Of a stretch of DNA of 64,000 nt, positions 10,401-21,102 are shown in pieces. The DNA is taken from assembly GCA_950097015.1 (NCBI GenBank), contig CATNEN010000014.1, positions 62,001-126,000 of the forward strand. Reading direction: 5' to 3'. This DNA comes from Macrostomum hystrix. Its lineage: Eukaryota > Platyhelminthes > Macrostomidae. The notes beneath the pieces are model-generated. The model had not been told where the DNA came from. It saw only the letters and a program-made list of their open reading frames with translations, and did not search any database. Each line of letters starts with the position of its first letter. Position 1 is the first letter of the stretch. The translations under genes were made by a program, and so were the position numbers.

Positions 10401-13400
10401 AAGAACGTAGCCTTTCCGGCGGCATTCCTGGTCGAATTCGGAGGCCTGCTACTCAGCGCAAACCGATTCTGCCCATCCTTAATGCTCTCACCGGAAGAGG
10501 CTATTATCTTTGAAGACCTACGGCTTGGTCTGGCAATTCTCAAGTCCGCCAGTCCAAGACAAATTAGTCCTGTGAGCGACACAAGTAGCCCTGCAACGCA
10601 TTCAGCGTGCGCGCAGCCCAGTTTTTGTATTGAGACACCACCTGCACATCAATTAGCTTGTCCCCGCTACAGCTCGCATCTCTTTGACATGCGCCATGGT
10701 TTGGCCTGGTGCCAATGACTGCCACCCGGTTTTTTTCGTTGTGGGGTTAACCTGCCTGGGAAGGTCTCTCGCTTGCACCGCACAGCCTCCGTCGCGGAGT
10801 CTCTTGAATTCGGGCGCCTTTCGCGAGCCCTGGTAGTAGAAAAATATTCGCTTTTCGCGAAACTATTGTTTTTGTGTTCTGCACCTCCTACTCCCTCCTT
10901 TTGGATTTCGGGCCATGGACAGTGCCCTCTCCGTGCTCGCCTTTTTCTTGGACGCGCTTGCTGTGACTGTCTTCGTGCTTAGCAGTGAGGTGTTTAGTAT
11001 GAATTAGCGCAAGAGCATGTGATAGACGAGACAGTTAAAATGCGTAAAGTGCAGCTGTAGCTTATAGCCCAGAACTGAATTTGTGCAGAGCACTATCCAA
11101 GCAAACACATTTTCCCAAAGCTCTTCGACTCTCTACATAGATTTGCAAGCCTGGGACTGTGACAGCTGCGACCTGACTTAGTCATAACATTGAATACAAA
11201 AAAACAGAATATCGACTTCAAACAAGAATAATTTTTGTTTAGTTTATATAAAAAGAACTGGGAAAGGGAAAATTACCTTTGAGATCAATATTACCTTTGT
11301 GCCTTTTAGATCTAATGTTCATTTTAAATGTCAGTTTCAAGTTCAAATATTTTTGTTTTTTATTAAAAAACTGTTAAATATTTTGCTTCATTTTATAGCA
11401 CACTTTAGCTTCTGTTACTTTTAGCGCCTATTTTATTTCAAATTATCTCGGTACTCGTTTATAACGCAGAAAAACTAATAAATTAAACTAAAATCAGTGT
11501 GCACGTAGTATAAATAATAATTATATTCATTTTTGCATCCAAATAGACACTGCCAGCATTCAATTTAACACCAAGTGGCAGAACGCATGCGCTGCAGTCG
11601 CTGCTGCCTCATGTCTGTGGCCAAAATTGTGGTGAAGGAGCAGCCAATTTAACACTCGGGGCACCAATTTCGTATTTTTGAATTGCGCTGCTTAAAATCT
11701 CACTGCCATGAGCGATCAGGAGCTTCTGTCTGATGACGAATCAAGCCGCCAAAGCTACGAAACTGCTCCAGATGAACAGGGAGATGGACTGCGCCGAGGA
11801 CCGTACGATAGAATAAGCGATGAGCGGTACAATCTCGTTGTGGGTGCTTTAGAAAGAGGCGAGCGACCGGTAGATATTGCGCGCTGGCTGCAGCTCAACA
11901 AAAACACCGTCTTCTCCATTCAGAAGCGATACGAGACAACAGGACAGCGAAATCGGCGTCCGCGTGGCGGAACTCGCGGCGCAAAGCTGGGCGAGGAACA
12001 TACAGAGTGGCTGGTGCAACAGCTTGACCGGAACCCAATGATGACGCTGGCAGAGATGGCACGATCGGTACAAGGCAGATTTGAAGGTCTTCAAGTCAGC
12101 ACTGCTACAATCAGTCGAGCTTTAGACAAGCAGCTTTTCACCTTAAAATGTCTAAGCCGGGATGCCGACATTCCTGTAGCGCGCAATACTCCGGAGAATC
12201 GACTTCGAAGGCGCGAATTCGCTCAATGGCTGACCGAATTGCCACCCGATCATCACCCTGTCTTCATCGATGAAACGGGTTTCAATTTATGGACTCGAAG
12301 GTCACAAGGGCGCAGCAGACGTGGGCAACGAGTGAGAAGGGTCGTTGTCACTCAGCTAGGGGTGCAGGTGAATCTGGTACAGGCCGTGTCACCAACGGCA
12401 GGTCTTCTGCATCACAAGATTGTAGCAGCCACGATGACCGCAGAAAGATTTCAGACATTTGTGGAGGAGTTACTGGAGGTTGTAAGCAATCGGAACGACA
12501 TCGGAGACGCTGACCAGATGCAGATTGTGATGGACGGTGCTCGATTTCACGGTCGAATGCAGATTCCGGAGCAGTACGCTGCTAACTGGAGGGCCGTAAC
12601 GCTGCCTCCCTACTCGCCCTTCCTCAACCATGTAGAAAATGCGCGTTCCTGCGTGAAAGCGGCGATCAAGCGCGCGCTTTCCCAGCCTGAAGTGCAGAGA
12701 GAGCTGGACCTGCCACCTCTGGACACTCCGCTGTGGCAGTGGCGGATTCTGGTGCTGCACAGGATTGCAGAGGAGGCCACTGGTGAGGTGACTCCTGCCA
12801 AATGCGGCGGCTGGTTCAGGCAGATGCTGCGACGAGTTCCGGCCTGCTTGGCAGAGCAGCCGATTGACGACTGAATGGCGTTACGCTTTTTTTGCGAGTA
12901 ACGCCGGACACTTTCTGTGCTGCGCTGTTCCCTTTAATTGTTTGCATATTGCGTTGCATTCAACTTTTTTAATGTGTTAAACTAACGGTTTAATTAACAG
13001 TTTAATTAGTAAAAGCGTAGCTTAATAAAGAGAGTTAACACAAGGACGAAATTGGTGCCCCGAGTGTTAAATTGGCTGCTCATTCACCACACTTTTGGCC
13101 ACAGACATGAGGCAGCAGCGACTGCAGCGCATGCGTTCTGCCACTTGGTGTTAAATTGAGTGCTCGCAGTGTCTATTTGGATGCAAAAAGGAATATTAAT
13201 GCATGTAGGCACTACATTTACGCATGCTAATCATTTACAAAGTAAAATCTTGGAAAAGCTAAGGCGAAAGCGAAAGCTTGCATAAGCAAACTTCTAAATG
13301 TATACGTAGACGTGTTTTATTGGCATACCTGGTCTAGTTGAGCTGGTAGTACCTTCAACGGCCGCCGAGCTAAGTCAGTGTGCTGCTTGGCACAGAAAGG

Positions 13401-13769
13401 ATAAGCTATGCAGCGTATTACTAGTGCATAAAGTAACAATCGCTCTCGCCTGTCAGCATCCTGCTCTGCATCGCTTAGGCCTATTAACGAGACAGACTGT
13501 AGGCTGAGAGACGGGCTGATTGACTTCAGCCCACCAGGAGCCTGCTGAGAATCTGCAAACGAAAAAGCTGACATGCTGGAATTCTTAAAAAAGACAGATT
13601 TTGGTGCCGATAGCTCCAGCAGTGATCGCTGTGGACTAGGCACGTGACTACCGGCTGGTGCGACTGGTGCGATTTCGAAAACGACAGGTCGGGCAAGCGT
13701 AGATTGAACTGTTTTCTGATCTTTGTCATTTTCCATGTCCTCTTGGTCCGATGATGACGAAGAAAGCAT
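7496..13769 (-). CDS. CADPS: Calcium-dependent secretion activator (CAPS/CADPS, unc-31), N-terminal two exons
   Basis: CAPS primes dense-core and synaptic vesicles for Ca2+-triggered exocytosis. Exon 1 runs 13769-13329 (147 codons). Its ATG opens [15 protein letters not shown], matching the acidic Ser-rich start of animal CAPS, and it ends [15 protein letters not shown] then QHTDLARR with a donor CAG|GTATGC. Exon 2 runs 7912-7496 (139 codons). It starts after a TTAG acceptor with [14 protein letters not shown], continues [40 protein letters not shown] and [12 protein letters not shown], and ends at CAG|GTAAGC. Both junctions are phase 0. The product so far is 286 residues; the C2, PH, MUN and C-terminal parts lie to the left, beyond this window. 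An upstream in-frame ATG at 13802 would add 11 residues but fits the family less well. The 5.4-kb intron is filled with transposons. Identification is from remembered family sequence and is strong. Confidence 0.9.
7913..8481. other. AT-rich intronic sequence
   Basis: This is intron of the CADPS gene between exon 2 and the piggyBac remnant. Short open frames only; none has recognisable content. Confidence 0.6.
8482..9392 (+). pseudogene. piggyBac-type transposase remnant (DDE_Tnp_1_7)
   Basis: An acidic N-terminus ([18 protein letters not shown]) leads into the piggyBac-derived transposase fold: [49 protein letters not shown] and [15 protein letters not shown]. After frameshifts, [15 protein letters not shown] and [10 protein letters not shown] appear. 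The first catalytic Asp region and the DNA-binding N-terminal domain are present in broken form. The reading stops at about 9392, where a LINE fragment begins, so the later Asp residues and the Cys-rich C-terminus are missing. No TTAA-flanked inverted repeats were found. Several stops make it non-functional. It lies in the CADPS intron, on the strand opposite to the gene. Confidence 0.85.
9393..9655 (+). pseudogene. 263-bp fragment of LINE family L2
   Basis: This segment matches 34393-34656 of the L2 copy at 33.6-37.5 kb almost base for base (for example AGGCCAAGAGCTGGTGGGAC). It is the linker between endonuclease and RT. Neither end coincides with an element end, so it is an internal fragment brought in by rearrangement or deletion. 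Confidence 0.85.
9656..10150 (+). pseudogene. DIRS-type (tyrosine-recombinase retrotransposon) RNase H remnant
   Basis: One frame gives [11 protein letters not shown] at about 9787-9820. After a frameshift another gives [18 protein letters not shown] from about 9965. This pair resembles the (I/T)ESDASNWGWGA and DNTTAVAYINKGG motifs of RNase H in DIRS, PAT and Ngaro elements. No RT, tyrosine recombinase or methylase part is recognisable nearby. The assignment rests on these two motifs only. Confidence 0.4.
10151..11525. other. Unassigned intronic sequence
   Basis: 10.15-11.0 kb is GC-balanced with broken frames that I cannot assign; it may be the rest of the DIRS-like element. 11.0-11.5 kb is AT-rich and empty. 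All of it is CADPS intron. Confidence 0.4.
11526..11673 (+). repeat. Left terminal inverted repeat (148 bp)
   Basis: It matches the reverse complement of 13046-13193 with about five mismatches by eye (around 97% identity). The inner end is GCACCAATTTCGT. Confidence 0.93.
11708..12874 (+). CDS. Tc1/mariner-superfamily transposase, 388 residues
   Basis: The frame is uninterrupted from ATG to TGA and lies wholly between the inverted repeats. The N-terminus is acidic. Residues about 35-80 form a first helix-turn-helix ([20 protein letters not shown]). A basic RRPRGGTRG tail, then residues about 115-150 ([24 protein letters not shown]), give a second paired-type helix-turn-helix. The catalytic triad is D188 (VFIDETGF), D276 (IVMDGARFH) and E310 ([13 protein letters not shown]), with 33 residues between the second Asp and the Glu. 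The family usually has 34 there, with N-P-I-E instead of N-H-V-E. It should excise and reinsert the element at TA sites. All catalytic residues are present, so it could be active. The first ATG is 34 bases inside the left repeat's inner border. Confidence 0.93.
   Translation: MSDQELLSDDESSRQSYETAPDEQGDGLRRGPYDRISDERYNLVVGALERGERPVDIARWLQLNKNTVFSIQKRYETTGQRNRRPRGGTRGAKLGEEHTEWLVQQLDRNPMMTLAEMARSVQGRFEGLQVSTATISRALDKQLFTLKCLSRDADIPVARNTPENRLRRREFAQWLTELPPDHHPVFIDETGFNLWTRRSQGRSRRGQRVRRVVVTQLGVQVNLVQAVSPTAGLLHHKIVAATMTAERFQTFVEELLEVVSNRNDIGDADQMQIVMDGARFHGRMQIPEQYAANWRAVTLPPYSPFLNHVENARSCVKAAIKRALSQPEVQRELDLPPLDTPLWQWRILVLHRIAEEATGEVTPAKCGGWFRQMLRRVPACLAEQPIDD
13046..13193 (-). repeat. Right terminal inverted repeat (148 bp)
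   Basis: Mirror of 11526-11673. It is followed directly by TA. Confidence 0.93.
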
Positions 13770-16700
13770 ATTTGGCTGATGATATAAAAATGAGTTAAAC
13801 ATAGAGCTTAAAATGCTAATTTAAGTTAGCGGCTCACAAATATACTAATTTACTATACGAGCCGTACAGTTAAAATAGTTAATGACAACCAAAACGAGTA
13901 AATTTGTCCATGTGAGTCTGTAATATTGACCTAGATAAATAAACAATAGCTAGCAAATTGTATCGTACGAACCTCAAGAGTAGAAAGACAATTGGAAGGG
14001 TATTTTAAATGCCCGTATTTTTCTTTTTATTCAATTTCCTAAAATATTCAACCAATTGCCATCCAGAACACGTGCCATCCAGAACATCCAGAACACATGC
14101 AAATCCAGAACACGGGCTGACATTTTCCTCTCTATCCAATGAAAAAACTTCCAGAATCAAATAACATTGGCATCGTCGAGTTATTCAACGATTCTTGACG
14201 GGGTGTCTAGTGGCAAAAAGCGCAAAATAGGCAAATATTTTCCGCTCACAACATCTTGTCGGCTACTATGCATTGCTGACTATATTGAACATGATTGTTA
14301 TGATATAATAGAATTATATGATACAATTTTGAACCTGGTTGGATTCGCCAATAAGGTTCATACAGAGCAGTGTTATTTTTAATTGTCACCAGGTTCTTCG
14401 ACAAGAATTGCTGAATATCACTCGACAATGCTGGCTCGTAGGCTTTGAAAGTTAGTTCATCGTTAAGGGCAGAAAAATTGATTAAGATGGTGGACTTAAA
14501 AATGAAAATTAGTCATTCGGTTTGGGAGCTATTATTAAATAGGCAGTGGGTATTTGAAATACTACCGTGGTCTTTCCCCAGGAGGGAAATAGAGTGATCT
14601 TTCTACTGTTAAATATGCTCTCCCACTGCAAAGATGGCTTTGTGTGACCTGTCAAGCCTATCAGAGCAACTGCTCTATCCGCATTGCTAAGGGAGTGGCC
14701 CGCATCTCTTGGCTTGGTCCACAAAAAAATCCACAATGTCTGGATTGTGGATTGTGAATTCACAAAATCCACAATAGTCAAGCCCCAGTGGTACTAACCC
14801 GAGATACTGTGACAGCCAGCCCAGGCAACCTCAGACCACTGATCTGTTTTTCAACCTAATTGGGCTAGGCTGAGCCTCATTTCTGAGAGGACTTTTAGAT
14901 TCACTTTTAGGAGACATTTAGGAGAATGTCATACCTTATTGGTATACCCGATAGCGTACCCTTGGGGCACAAATATTAAACTTGTGATTTTCTTGCTTGC
15001 CTACAATGCTGCATGACCCAGACATGTTTTAAAAGAAGTTTTTATTTCAGATAAGCTATTTTAAGGCTTGTAACTTTGAGCAGTTTCTTTTGAAGCGCTG
15101 ACAAAGCAAAGTGAGGAAAAGTGAAAAAAAACACAAAGTAAAGCAATTACAAGGCTGCCTAGGAACCAGAGAAGATGGCTGTGTGGTACCTCTCTCCCTT
15201 GGATGCCCATTTCCTTGGTGACAATTCACAGTTCTTGCTCATTCCACTTTATTGACAACAAATTTGTACTTTGCCCTATTTAAATATAATGGAAAGCACT
15301 GCCAGGCCACTCCTCTCATTCCCTCTCCTACTCACCTTGCAGCTCAAAAACTTTGTGGGACTTCATGGTCTTCTAAGCTGACAGGCAAAAAGAAAATAAT
15401 GAAACATCAATTGCTTCACTACAGTGCCACAATAGATTTCAGCAGGTAATTAAAAGAAGTAAAATGCATCTATACCATGACTATATTAAAAAATAACATT
15501 ACAAACAAATTTCTGACCTAAGAAGAGTCACTAGCAATGCAATATAATAAACCTGGTATATTCTTATACTAGCTAGGACCCATACCCTATGATTTAGCTG
15601 GGCCTAAAGCTACTTGAGCTAATCAATAGCTAGTTTTTAGCAAATGGCTTACTAGCTAACTGAATTCTAGACAGGGCAGTATTCACAGTAATTAAGGGAT
15701 GAAATAAAAAAATTAGTTCACTGAAGGTCTCCTGCTTAACAGAGAAATACTAAGCTTGACAGATACTATGATGAAAAAATCTAATATATAACTAATTAAA
15801 GTAACTAATATTATTATTTAGAAATTACAATAAACATCAAATGTGTTGCATATGAAGAATCAAGGCTAAAAGATTATAAAGACAATTTACCAGGCTAAAT
15901 ATGAGTCTAGTTAAAGTAATTTTTTGAAACAAAATAAATCTACACCTTATATCGAAAACTTAATTTTTCTATCATTAATAATAGGATCTATTATTAAGAT
16001 ACTTTAATGTAAGGCAAACCATAAAGGTTATATATTAGAAATAAAAACTTGCTAGAGACTATGATCAGTCATGAGGCCGATTATGTAATAGAGGTGATGT
16101 TTGTGTGAGTGTGTACTAAAAGCCATATTTTCCTATAAAATGTGAACAATTGAAAATGCATGAAAAAAATAGCTAGGCAAAAGCCTAAACATAAAAGCCA
16201 GTCTCCACGAGACTCGAATAAGAACTTTTACTTTACTTGACAGACAATAATATGGGACGAAATGAGAATTTTTTGTTTGCAAGTCTCCAAGAGCATCGCC
16301 TTGCTAAGAGGCAAGGTGATAGCTACTTTATTTAATTCACTAACATATTTAAGACGGACTAGTCCATAGAAAATTAGACGAATAATTTGTTCAGTTGTAA
16401 TTATTAGATTTACTAGAGACAATCTTGGTTTAGGAACTTATGATAGATGATGGACAATAATTAAAAACCTTTGCAGGCGTCGAAAATTTCAAAACCCTTC
16501 ACAGAAAAAATTAAATTACACAGAAATAGATTCAAAACTTAAAAAAAATTCTTCATTTATTCACAATTTGATGCGTGATAAAGTACTTGAAAATCAATAA
16601 AAGCTCGGTTGATAAAATTTGTTTAAATGTAAGAACTGCAGACTTTTTACGCTCTAAGATGTCCAAATATGTTCACAGTGTACTTTTGGCGCAATTCGTT

Positions 16701-17007
16701 CAAAAAAGAAACAATTTGTAGAGCAAAAACTTTAAAATCTGAAACTCTTCGTCTTTCTTCAACGCTTTTAAGCGCGCACTAATGCCAGACATTTCCGCAC
16801 GCAAAAGCGTTGTATTTTCCGTCCAATAATACGTGGAAAAATGGCCATAGACAACTCACGCGAAATTACCGCTCGTTTTTTACAATACGATGCAATTCAC
16901 TGAAGAGAGAGACGATCAGGGGGAGTTGAGACAAACCAAGTAGGACGTATCATAGAGGACGAGTGAATTCTTAAATTTTATTCTTAAATATTAAATTAAA
17001 ATCTTAA
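13770..17007. other. Intergenic AT-rich sequence upstream of CADPS
   Basis: This should contain the 5' UTR and promoter of the minus-strand CADPS gene, but I see no convincing core element. Open frames are short and without recognisable content. 14060-14116 contains four imperfect ATCCAGAACAC units. 15.4-16.5 kb is very AT-rich. Confidence 0.5.
14060..14116. repeat. Short imperfect tandem repeat (ATCCAGAACAC-like)
   Basis: Four copies of ATCCAGAACA with variable two- to six-base spacers (CGTGCC, nothing, CATGCAA). Confidence 0.6.
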
Positions 17008-17830
17008 ATGAGTCCTACGCGACAAATGGATTTGAGCCTTTTCCCAGACGGAATGATCAGTGGTTTAACCATTGACGAAATATCAAACGCGCTGGAATGG
17101 CAGGAGATTGAGAAGCTGGTGACGGAACAATTTACCGTTGATACTGCAGACGGTCCGGAAATTGGAGAGATGGAGGCAATCTTCGCTGAAGCGCAGTCTC
17201 AACTAGAGGAACGTCTGCAGCATCTAGAGACAGTAGTGAAGCCCGATCGGTGGTACAAAAAAAGCACGATGCGCAGTATTTGAAGATGTTTAGCGAGTTT
17301 CGTGAAAAAATATCTGCAGGTGCAACTTGACGAGTCTATTTGCGATAAAAGAACACTAAAAAATACATTGCGGTATTTTTATGCCAGTCTGGAGCGCCGC
17401 GATGGTGGCACTTATTCGCAGTCAACCCTCGTATGTATTCGTGCAGCAATCTTCCGCCATTTCATGAAGCTTCGGGCTATCAATATCATTGAGTTCTACA
17501 CCGCCAACCAAACTCTGAAGTCGTTGTGAAAGAAGTTCTTCCGCGATGGTGGCTCTGTGAAGCACTATGAAGCAATCGACTTCATTGATCTGCGGCAGCT
17601 TGGGGCGTACTTTAACCGTAAGACGCCCACGTGATTTCTCCATGAACTGTTCTACAGCATCGTCTTCTACTTTTGGCACTCGTGGGCGAGAGTGGAGTCG
17701 TGGATTGACAAGCGACAGCTTCGTCATTGAATCTGCTGCCGATGGGTGTGACGTCGTACGGCTTCGTGAATTTTGTATGAAAAACGTTGTCAAGGATCTC
17801 GGGCGCAATGCTTGCGACAAATGACGCAGT
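17008..17830 (+). pseudogene. Crypton tyrosine recombinase, N-terminal part (copy A)
   Basis: An ATG opens a 91-codon frame (SLFPDGMISGLTIDEISNAL, coiled LEERLQHLETV). A frameshift follows at about 17285. Frame 2 then gives KNTLRYFYASLERRDGGTYS and STLVCIRAAIFRHF, the core-binding domain of Crypton/DUF3504 recombinases. After another shift come YSIVFYF and GTRGREWSRGLTSDSFVI, which holds the first catalytic Arg of the tyrosine recombinase fold. The reading then ends; the HxxR, GH and Tyr parts are absent. In living relatives this enzyme cuts and rejoins DNA with a Tyr nucleophile. The copy is broken by stops. Confidence 0.7.
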
Positions 17831-18947
17831 CATGGGTAGCGTGCGCAGTGCTCCTTAAAAGTGCCCAGTAGAGTGTTTGAAGCTCTATCTTAAGAAAAGG
17901 GCAGAGTCTATACTAAGCACGAGGCTAACTAACTTATTTGGTTCTTTGATAGCTATTAACATTTCCTAGACTATCATAACCATCGATCAATACCATCAAA
18001 ACCATCAAATCGCACGCATTGTTCATTAACCGCACACTTTTCTTGTAACTCTGAATAGTTACACCATAACTATAAAATACAATGAATGAAATTTAAGCAG
18101 GATGATAATGCAAACTTTACTATGCCAGATCTTAAATGATAAATATAGTCTATGCTAGAGCAAGCATTGATTTATCCAGCTGGTAAATTAACAATTTATG
18201 GATGTAAATCACATTTTCGATTGATTTCTGTTTTGCGCTTTATCAACGATCAAATTTTTCCCGAAATTTGTTTTGATTCTGTTGCAAGTGCAAAGTGCAA
18301 AGCAGTACTTATGTAGGTCATATTAGCAATCACTGTACATCCTTTGGTTTAGCTATGCAAAAATCTTGGACCGGTGCTATATCTGATTTTTTGTTTTATT
18401 ATAATGCTGAAACTTTTCCTCAAGTAATATCTATTCGCTCTGCTTAGTTTAAGCGACTGTTTTGCAACGTTTTCTTTTCGCGAAAACTTGTTTTAATGGG
18501 AATGAGAAATAACACTGAGCTGCGGTGCGTGTTCAGCTTTGTCAAGTTTATGCAAGAGTCTGGATCAAAAAAACTTTTGACTGACTGACTCTGTTTTGTA
18601 TGCACAAAAAATTATTAATGGCTTTCAAGTTTCATTTAAGCTTACTCTATTACTCACCATTGAATCATTTCATTAAATTTTCAAGTCGACGACTACGAGT
18701 AATTGTTGCTGCTGCAACTGTTGCTGCTGCTGTATATACCTATATCTTCTGTAACTATTAAGTGCAAGATAAAAAATTTCGTGATAAAGTAAAGTAAAAA
18801 CTGGCACGGTATCGCCAAAATAAATTTCACTAGTTCAATTTTAACGGTTGGATTTTCGTCCCTTTCGCACTTTCACTTCTTTTAATTGCTCGTATGACAA
18901 AAAGCTCAATTATGTCTATAAACTTGGAAATTTAATCAATCTTACAG
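17831..18947. other. AT-rich non-coding
   Basis: No recognisable gene. A short GCTGTT/GCTGCT-rich run lies near 18705-18735. Confidence 0.5.
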
Positions 18948-19017
18948 CCTGCGTCTTATGCCCGTGCCAGCTGCCATGTCTGCAAAAAGGGCTTCAGCGG
19001 CCAGGCACATTCGCATG
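18948..19017 (+). other. Possible small exon with a CxxC motif
   Basis: This 70-base segment sits between a good acceptor (TCTTACAG) and a strong donor (CATG|GTGAGT). One frame reads SCHVCKKGFSGQAHSH, like half of a zinc finger. No neighbouring exon was found to join it to, so it may be chance or part of a host gene I cannot trace. Confidence 0.22.
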
Positions 19018-19324
19018 GTGAGTGCTTTTCGCCCGAACAACTATTGATCTCACAGAAAATCCACCAGATTTCTGGATTATTACCTTCCTCGAGGACGCGT
19101 AAACTTTATAGAGTTCGTTTCGACTCACACGCAGTTAAAAAGTGTTGGCAGACTAGCTCTAACTCAGTTAAGCTATTTGATAGCTCAGTTGAGGCTGCCA
19201 ATCTTATTGCCTATTTGAAAAGATTGGCACAGCTTTCCTTTTGTTGAGAACTTGCATTCATCTCAAGGTAAAATTCGCACCAAAAACCAAAAACCGTCAA
19301 TTATGGAACCAGCCATAATGAAGT

Positions 19325-20210
19325 TACGAAGCTATTTCCGAGGACGACATGCAAACAATCCGCGCATACTTTGACCGAACGTCCCTTCGTAAACTGCAGG
19401 ACGAAAACATTTTCAACGTCCTGCTCCATTTCGCACTGCGAGGCCGAGAAAATCTGAGAGAGTTGATACCTGGATGTTTTGAGATAGTGTCAGAAGGAGG
19501 TACGGAGTTTGTACGCGTCGCTGTCGCCATGCTGTGAAAAAATGTTAAAGCGTCGTTGAACGAGAAGGCATTCAAGGATCTCAAGTTAGCTCGGATGTAC
19601 AGCGTGCAAGACAAAGCTGTTTGTCCCGTCGAAGCCTTTAAAATGTACGTCTCTCAACTACCGAATGGATGTGAGGTGTTGTTCCCAAGGCTCAATAAGT
19701 CTGGCTTCTCAGCCTGCCAACGACTAGGCAAAGATTCACTTGGAGACTTCATGAAGAATATCAGTGCGTGTCTGGCTCTGCAGCGGAAGTACACCAACCA
19801 TTGTGTGCGAGTAACCACGGTGAGTAAAGATTGCATGGCCAACTCACTTCAGTAAAACTGTAAGAATACTGTCTTACCCAACTGCTGAAACTTAGTTGAA
19901 CTGTTTGGCCAAGGCCGGTTTTGATAATCAAGCGATTACACTAATGACGGGACACAAGAATTCGAGCTCAGTGGATGTATACAAGCGGCGAGACATAGAC
20001 TGTGTGGCCCGAATGAGCGCTTGTCTGGCTGCCTATGGGTCCAAAGTCACCAAGATTGACGACGATGCGGAGTCCACCATCGAAAGTGTGACGACTGCGT
20101 CTGATAGAGGCGAGCTGATAAAAGCACCCGAGAGCGGCCAAGTGGACCTGCCGAGAAGCCTCTGTGATGGTCAGTTCCCCAACTGCACGTTCAACTTTTA
20201 CGCAACATAA
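19325..20210 (+). pseudogene. Crypton tyrosine recombinase, catalytic part with an intron (copy B)
   Basis: The frame from about 19349 gives FNVLLHFALRGRENLREL (first catalytic Arg), a frameshift near 19537, then FKDLKLARMYSVQDKAVCPV and SLGDFMKNISACLALQRKYT. HCVRVTT supplies the H-x-x-R pair. A canonical intron (ACG|GTGAGT to CTTAG|TTG, 19820-19895, 76 bp) interrupts the gene exactly there. The second exon continues LNCLAKAGFDNQAITLMTGH and VDVYKRR, with the GH and the nucleophilic Tyr, and ends at a stop at 20208-20210. All catalytic positions are visible; the single frameshift is the only clear break. It overlaps copy A in the fold, so these are two diverged copies, not one gene. Confidence 0.75.
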
Positions 20211-20370
20211 AACAAGTGATTCGATCGGTTTGTTCCTACGAACTTTTTGTGACTATGAAACACTTTCGCCGTGTTGCTATCGTTGTTCCTTGTTTTGATA
20301 GCCAAATACATATTCGTCTGAAATCCGGCAACAATCGAAAAAGCCGGCAAACAATTAAATTGTTACTGCA

Positions 20371-20600
20371 AGTATGAATGCCGGAAACCATAGACAAAAG
20401 GGTACAATATCGTTTGATGAAGAGACTGCATCTGAGGCAAGTCTCAAACTATAAGCTAAAGAGTTTAATGAGTGGTATGCTCGAATTCTGTCCAACTTGA
20501 TGTCGAAAGTCGACAGATTTCAATCTTTGGGCAGTAATTGGCAATTCTAAGGAATTGACCAGCTTGACTAGATTTTGTGTTTATCGCAAAACAACTTCCA
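20371..20600 (+). pseudogene. Coding-like remnant, possibly Polinton-type
   Basis: One plus frame with two stops gives KEFNEWYARILSNLMSKVDR, then a FQSLGSNWQF segment. This recalls the 'GSGW..I..L.I' lead-in found N-terminal to some Polinton polymerases and other invertebrate elements. It is too short to assign. Confidence 0.2.
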
Positions 20601-20799
20601 AGCTCAAGAAATCAGACTGGAGCTCGCGGTGGCGAGGGAGGCGTGGCGGATGCTGTGGGCGGCGGAGGCGGTGGCGCTGGAGCATCCAGGCCCGACCCAA
20701 ACCCTACACGTCCCGCGAGTGTTCAAGGCTGATCCTAGGGCAGTCGGACAGAATGGGCTACAGCGCTGGATGACCCATCCAGGGCCTCTGGCCAAACTG

Positions 20800-20990
20800 G
20801 GTACCTCTAGCTCTGGCTGGAGGGAAAGGTGTCACCCTTTGACTTTAACAGGGAATGCGGCCAGTCCGCAGCGTTCGTGCACCTGTGCGTGATCAGGTAC
20901 CTCTGGCTACGGCTGGTGGAACTGGTGATACCCTTCGACCTCAACAGGGCACGCAGCCAGTCTGCGGGCTTGGCACTGCTCTAGGTTCCT
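20800..20990 (+). repeat. Two diverged units of about 105 bp in the L1 5' leader
   Basis: GGTACCTCT (20800 and 20897) begins both units. They continue with related text (GCTGG...AACAGGG...GCAGCCAGTC/GCGGCCAGTC). Tandem monomers in a LINE 5' leader often carry promoter activity; that role is inference. Confidence 0.5.
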
Positions 20991-21102
20991 CTTATGCCTA
21001 AGGTCTCACCGCGCTGAGGGGCTGAAAGGTCCAGCGGGGGTATATCCGGCCTTTAGCGGTTTTTATTTTTCATTTACAGTTTTTCTTTCATTCCACCGAC
21101 CT

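Larger units (their letters stand above)
11526..13193 (+). mobile_element. Complete Tc1/mariner-superfamily DNA transposon
   Basis: The 1,668-bp element starts TTCATTTTTGCATCC and ends with its complement (GGATGCAAAAAGGAA). It is flanked by TA at 11524-11525 and 13194-13195, the expected target duplication of this superfamily. Both termini are 148-bp inverted repeats, and one intact transposase frame lies between them. The copy sits in a CADPS intron, opposite to the gene. Confidence 0.93.

Noticed and set aside
14630-14700. tRNA-like words (GAGCAGTTGCTCTGATAGG on the minus strand)
   Set aside because: No matching B box or cloverleaf could be built.
15460-16460. AT-rich region suspected of being a nuclear mitochondrial insert
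   Set aside because: Some tRNA-like words occur (near 16220 and 16290), but no mitochondrial protein motif could be read on either strand.
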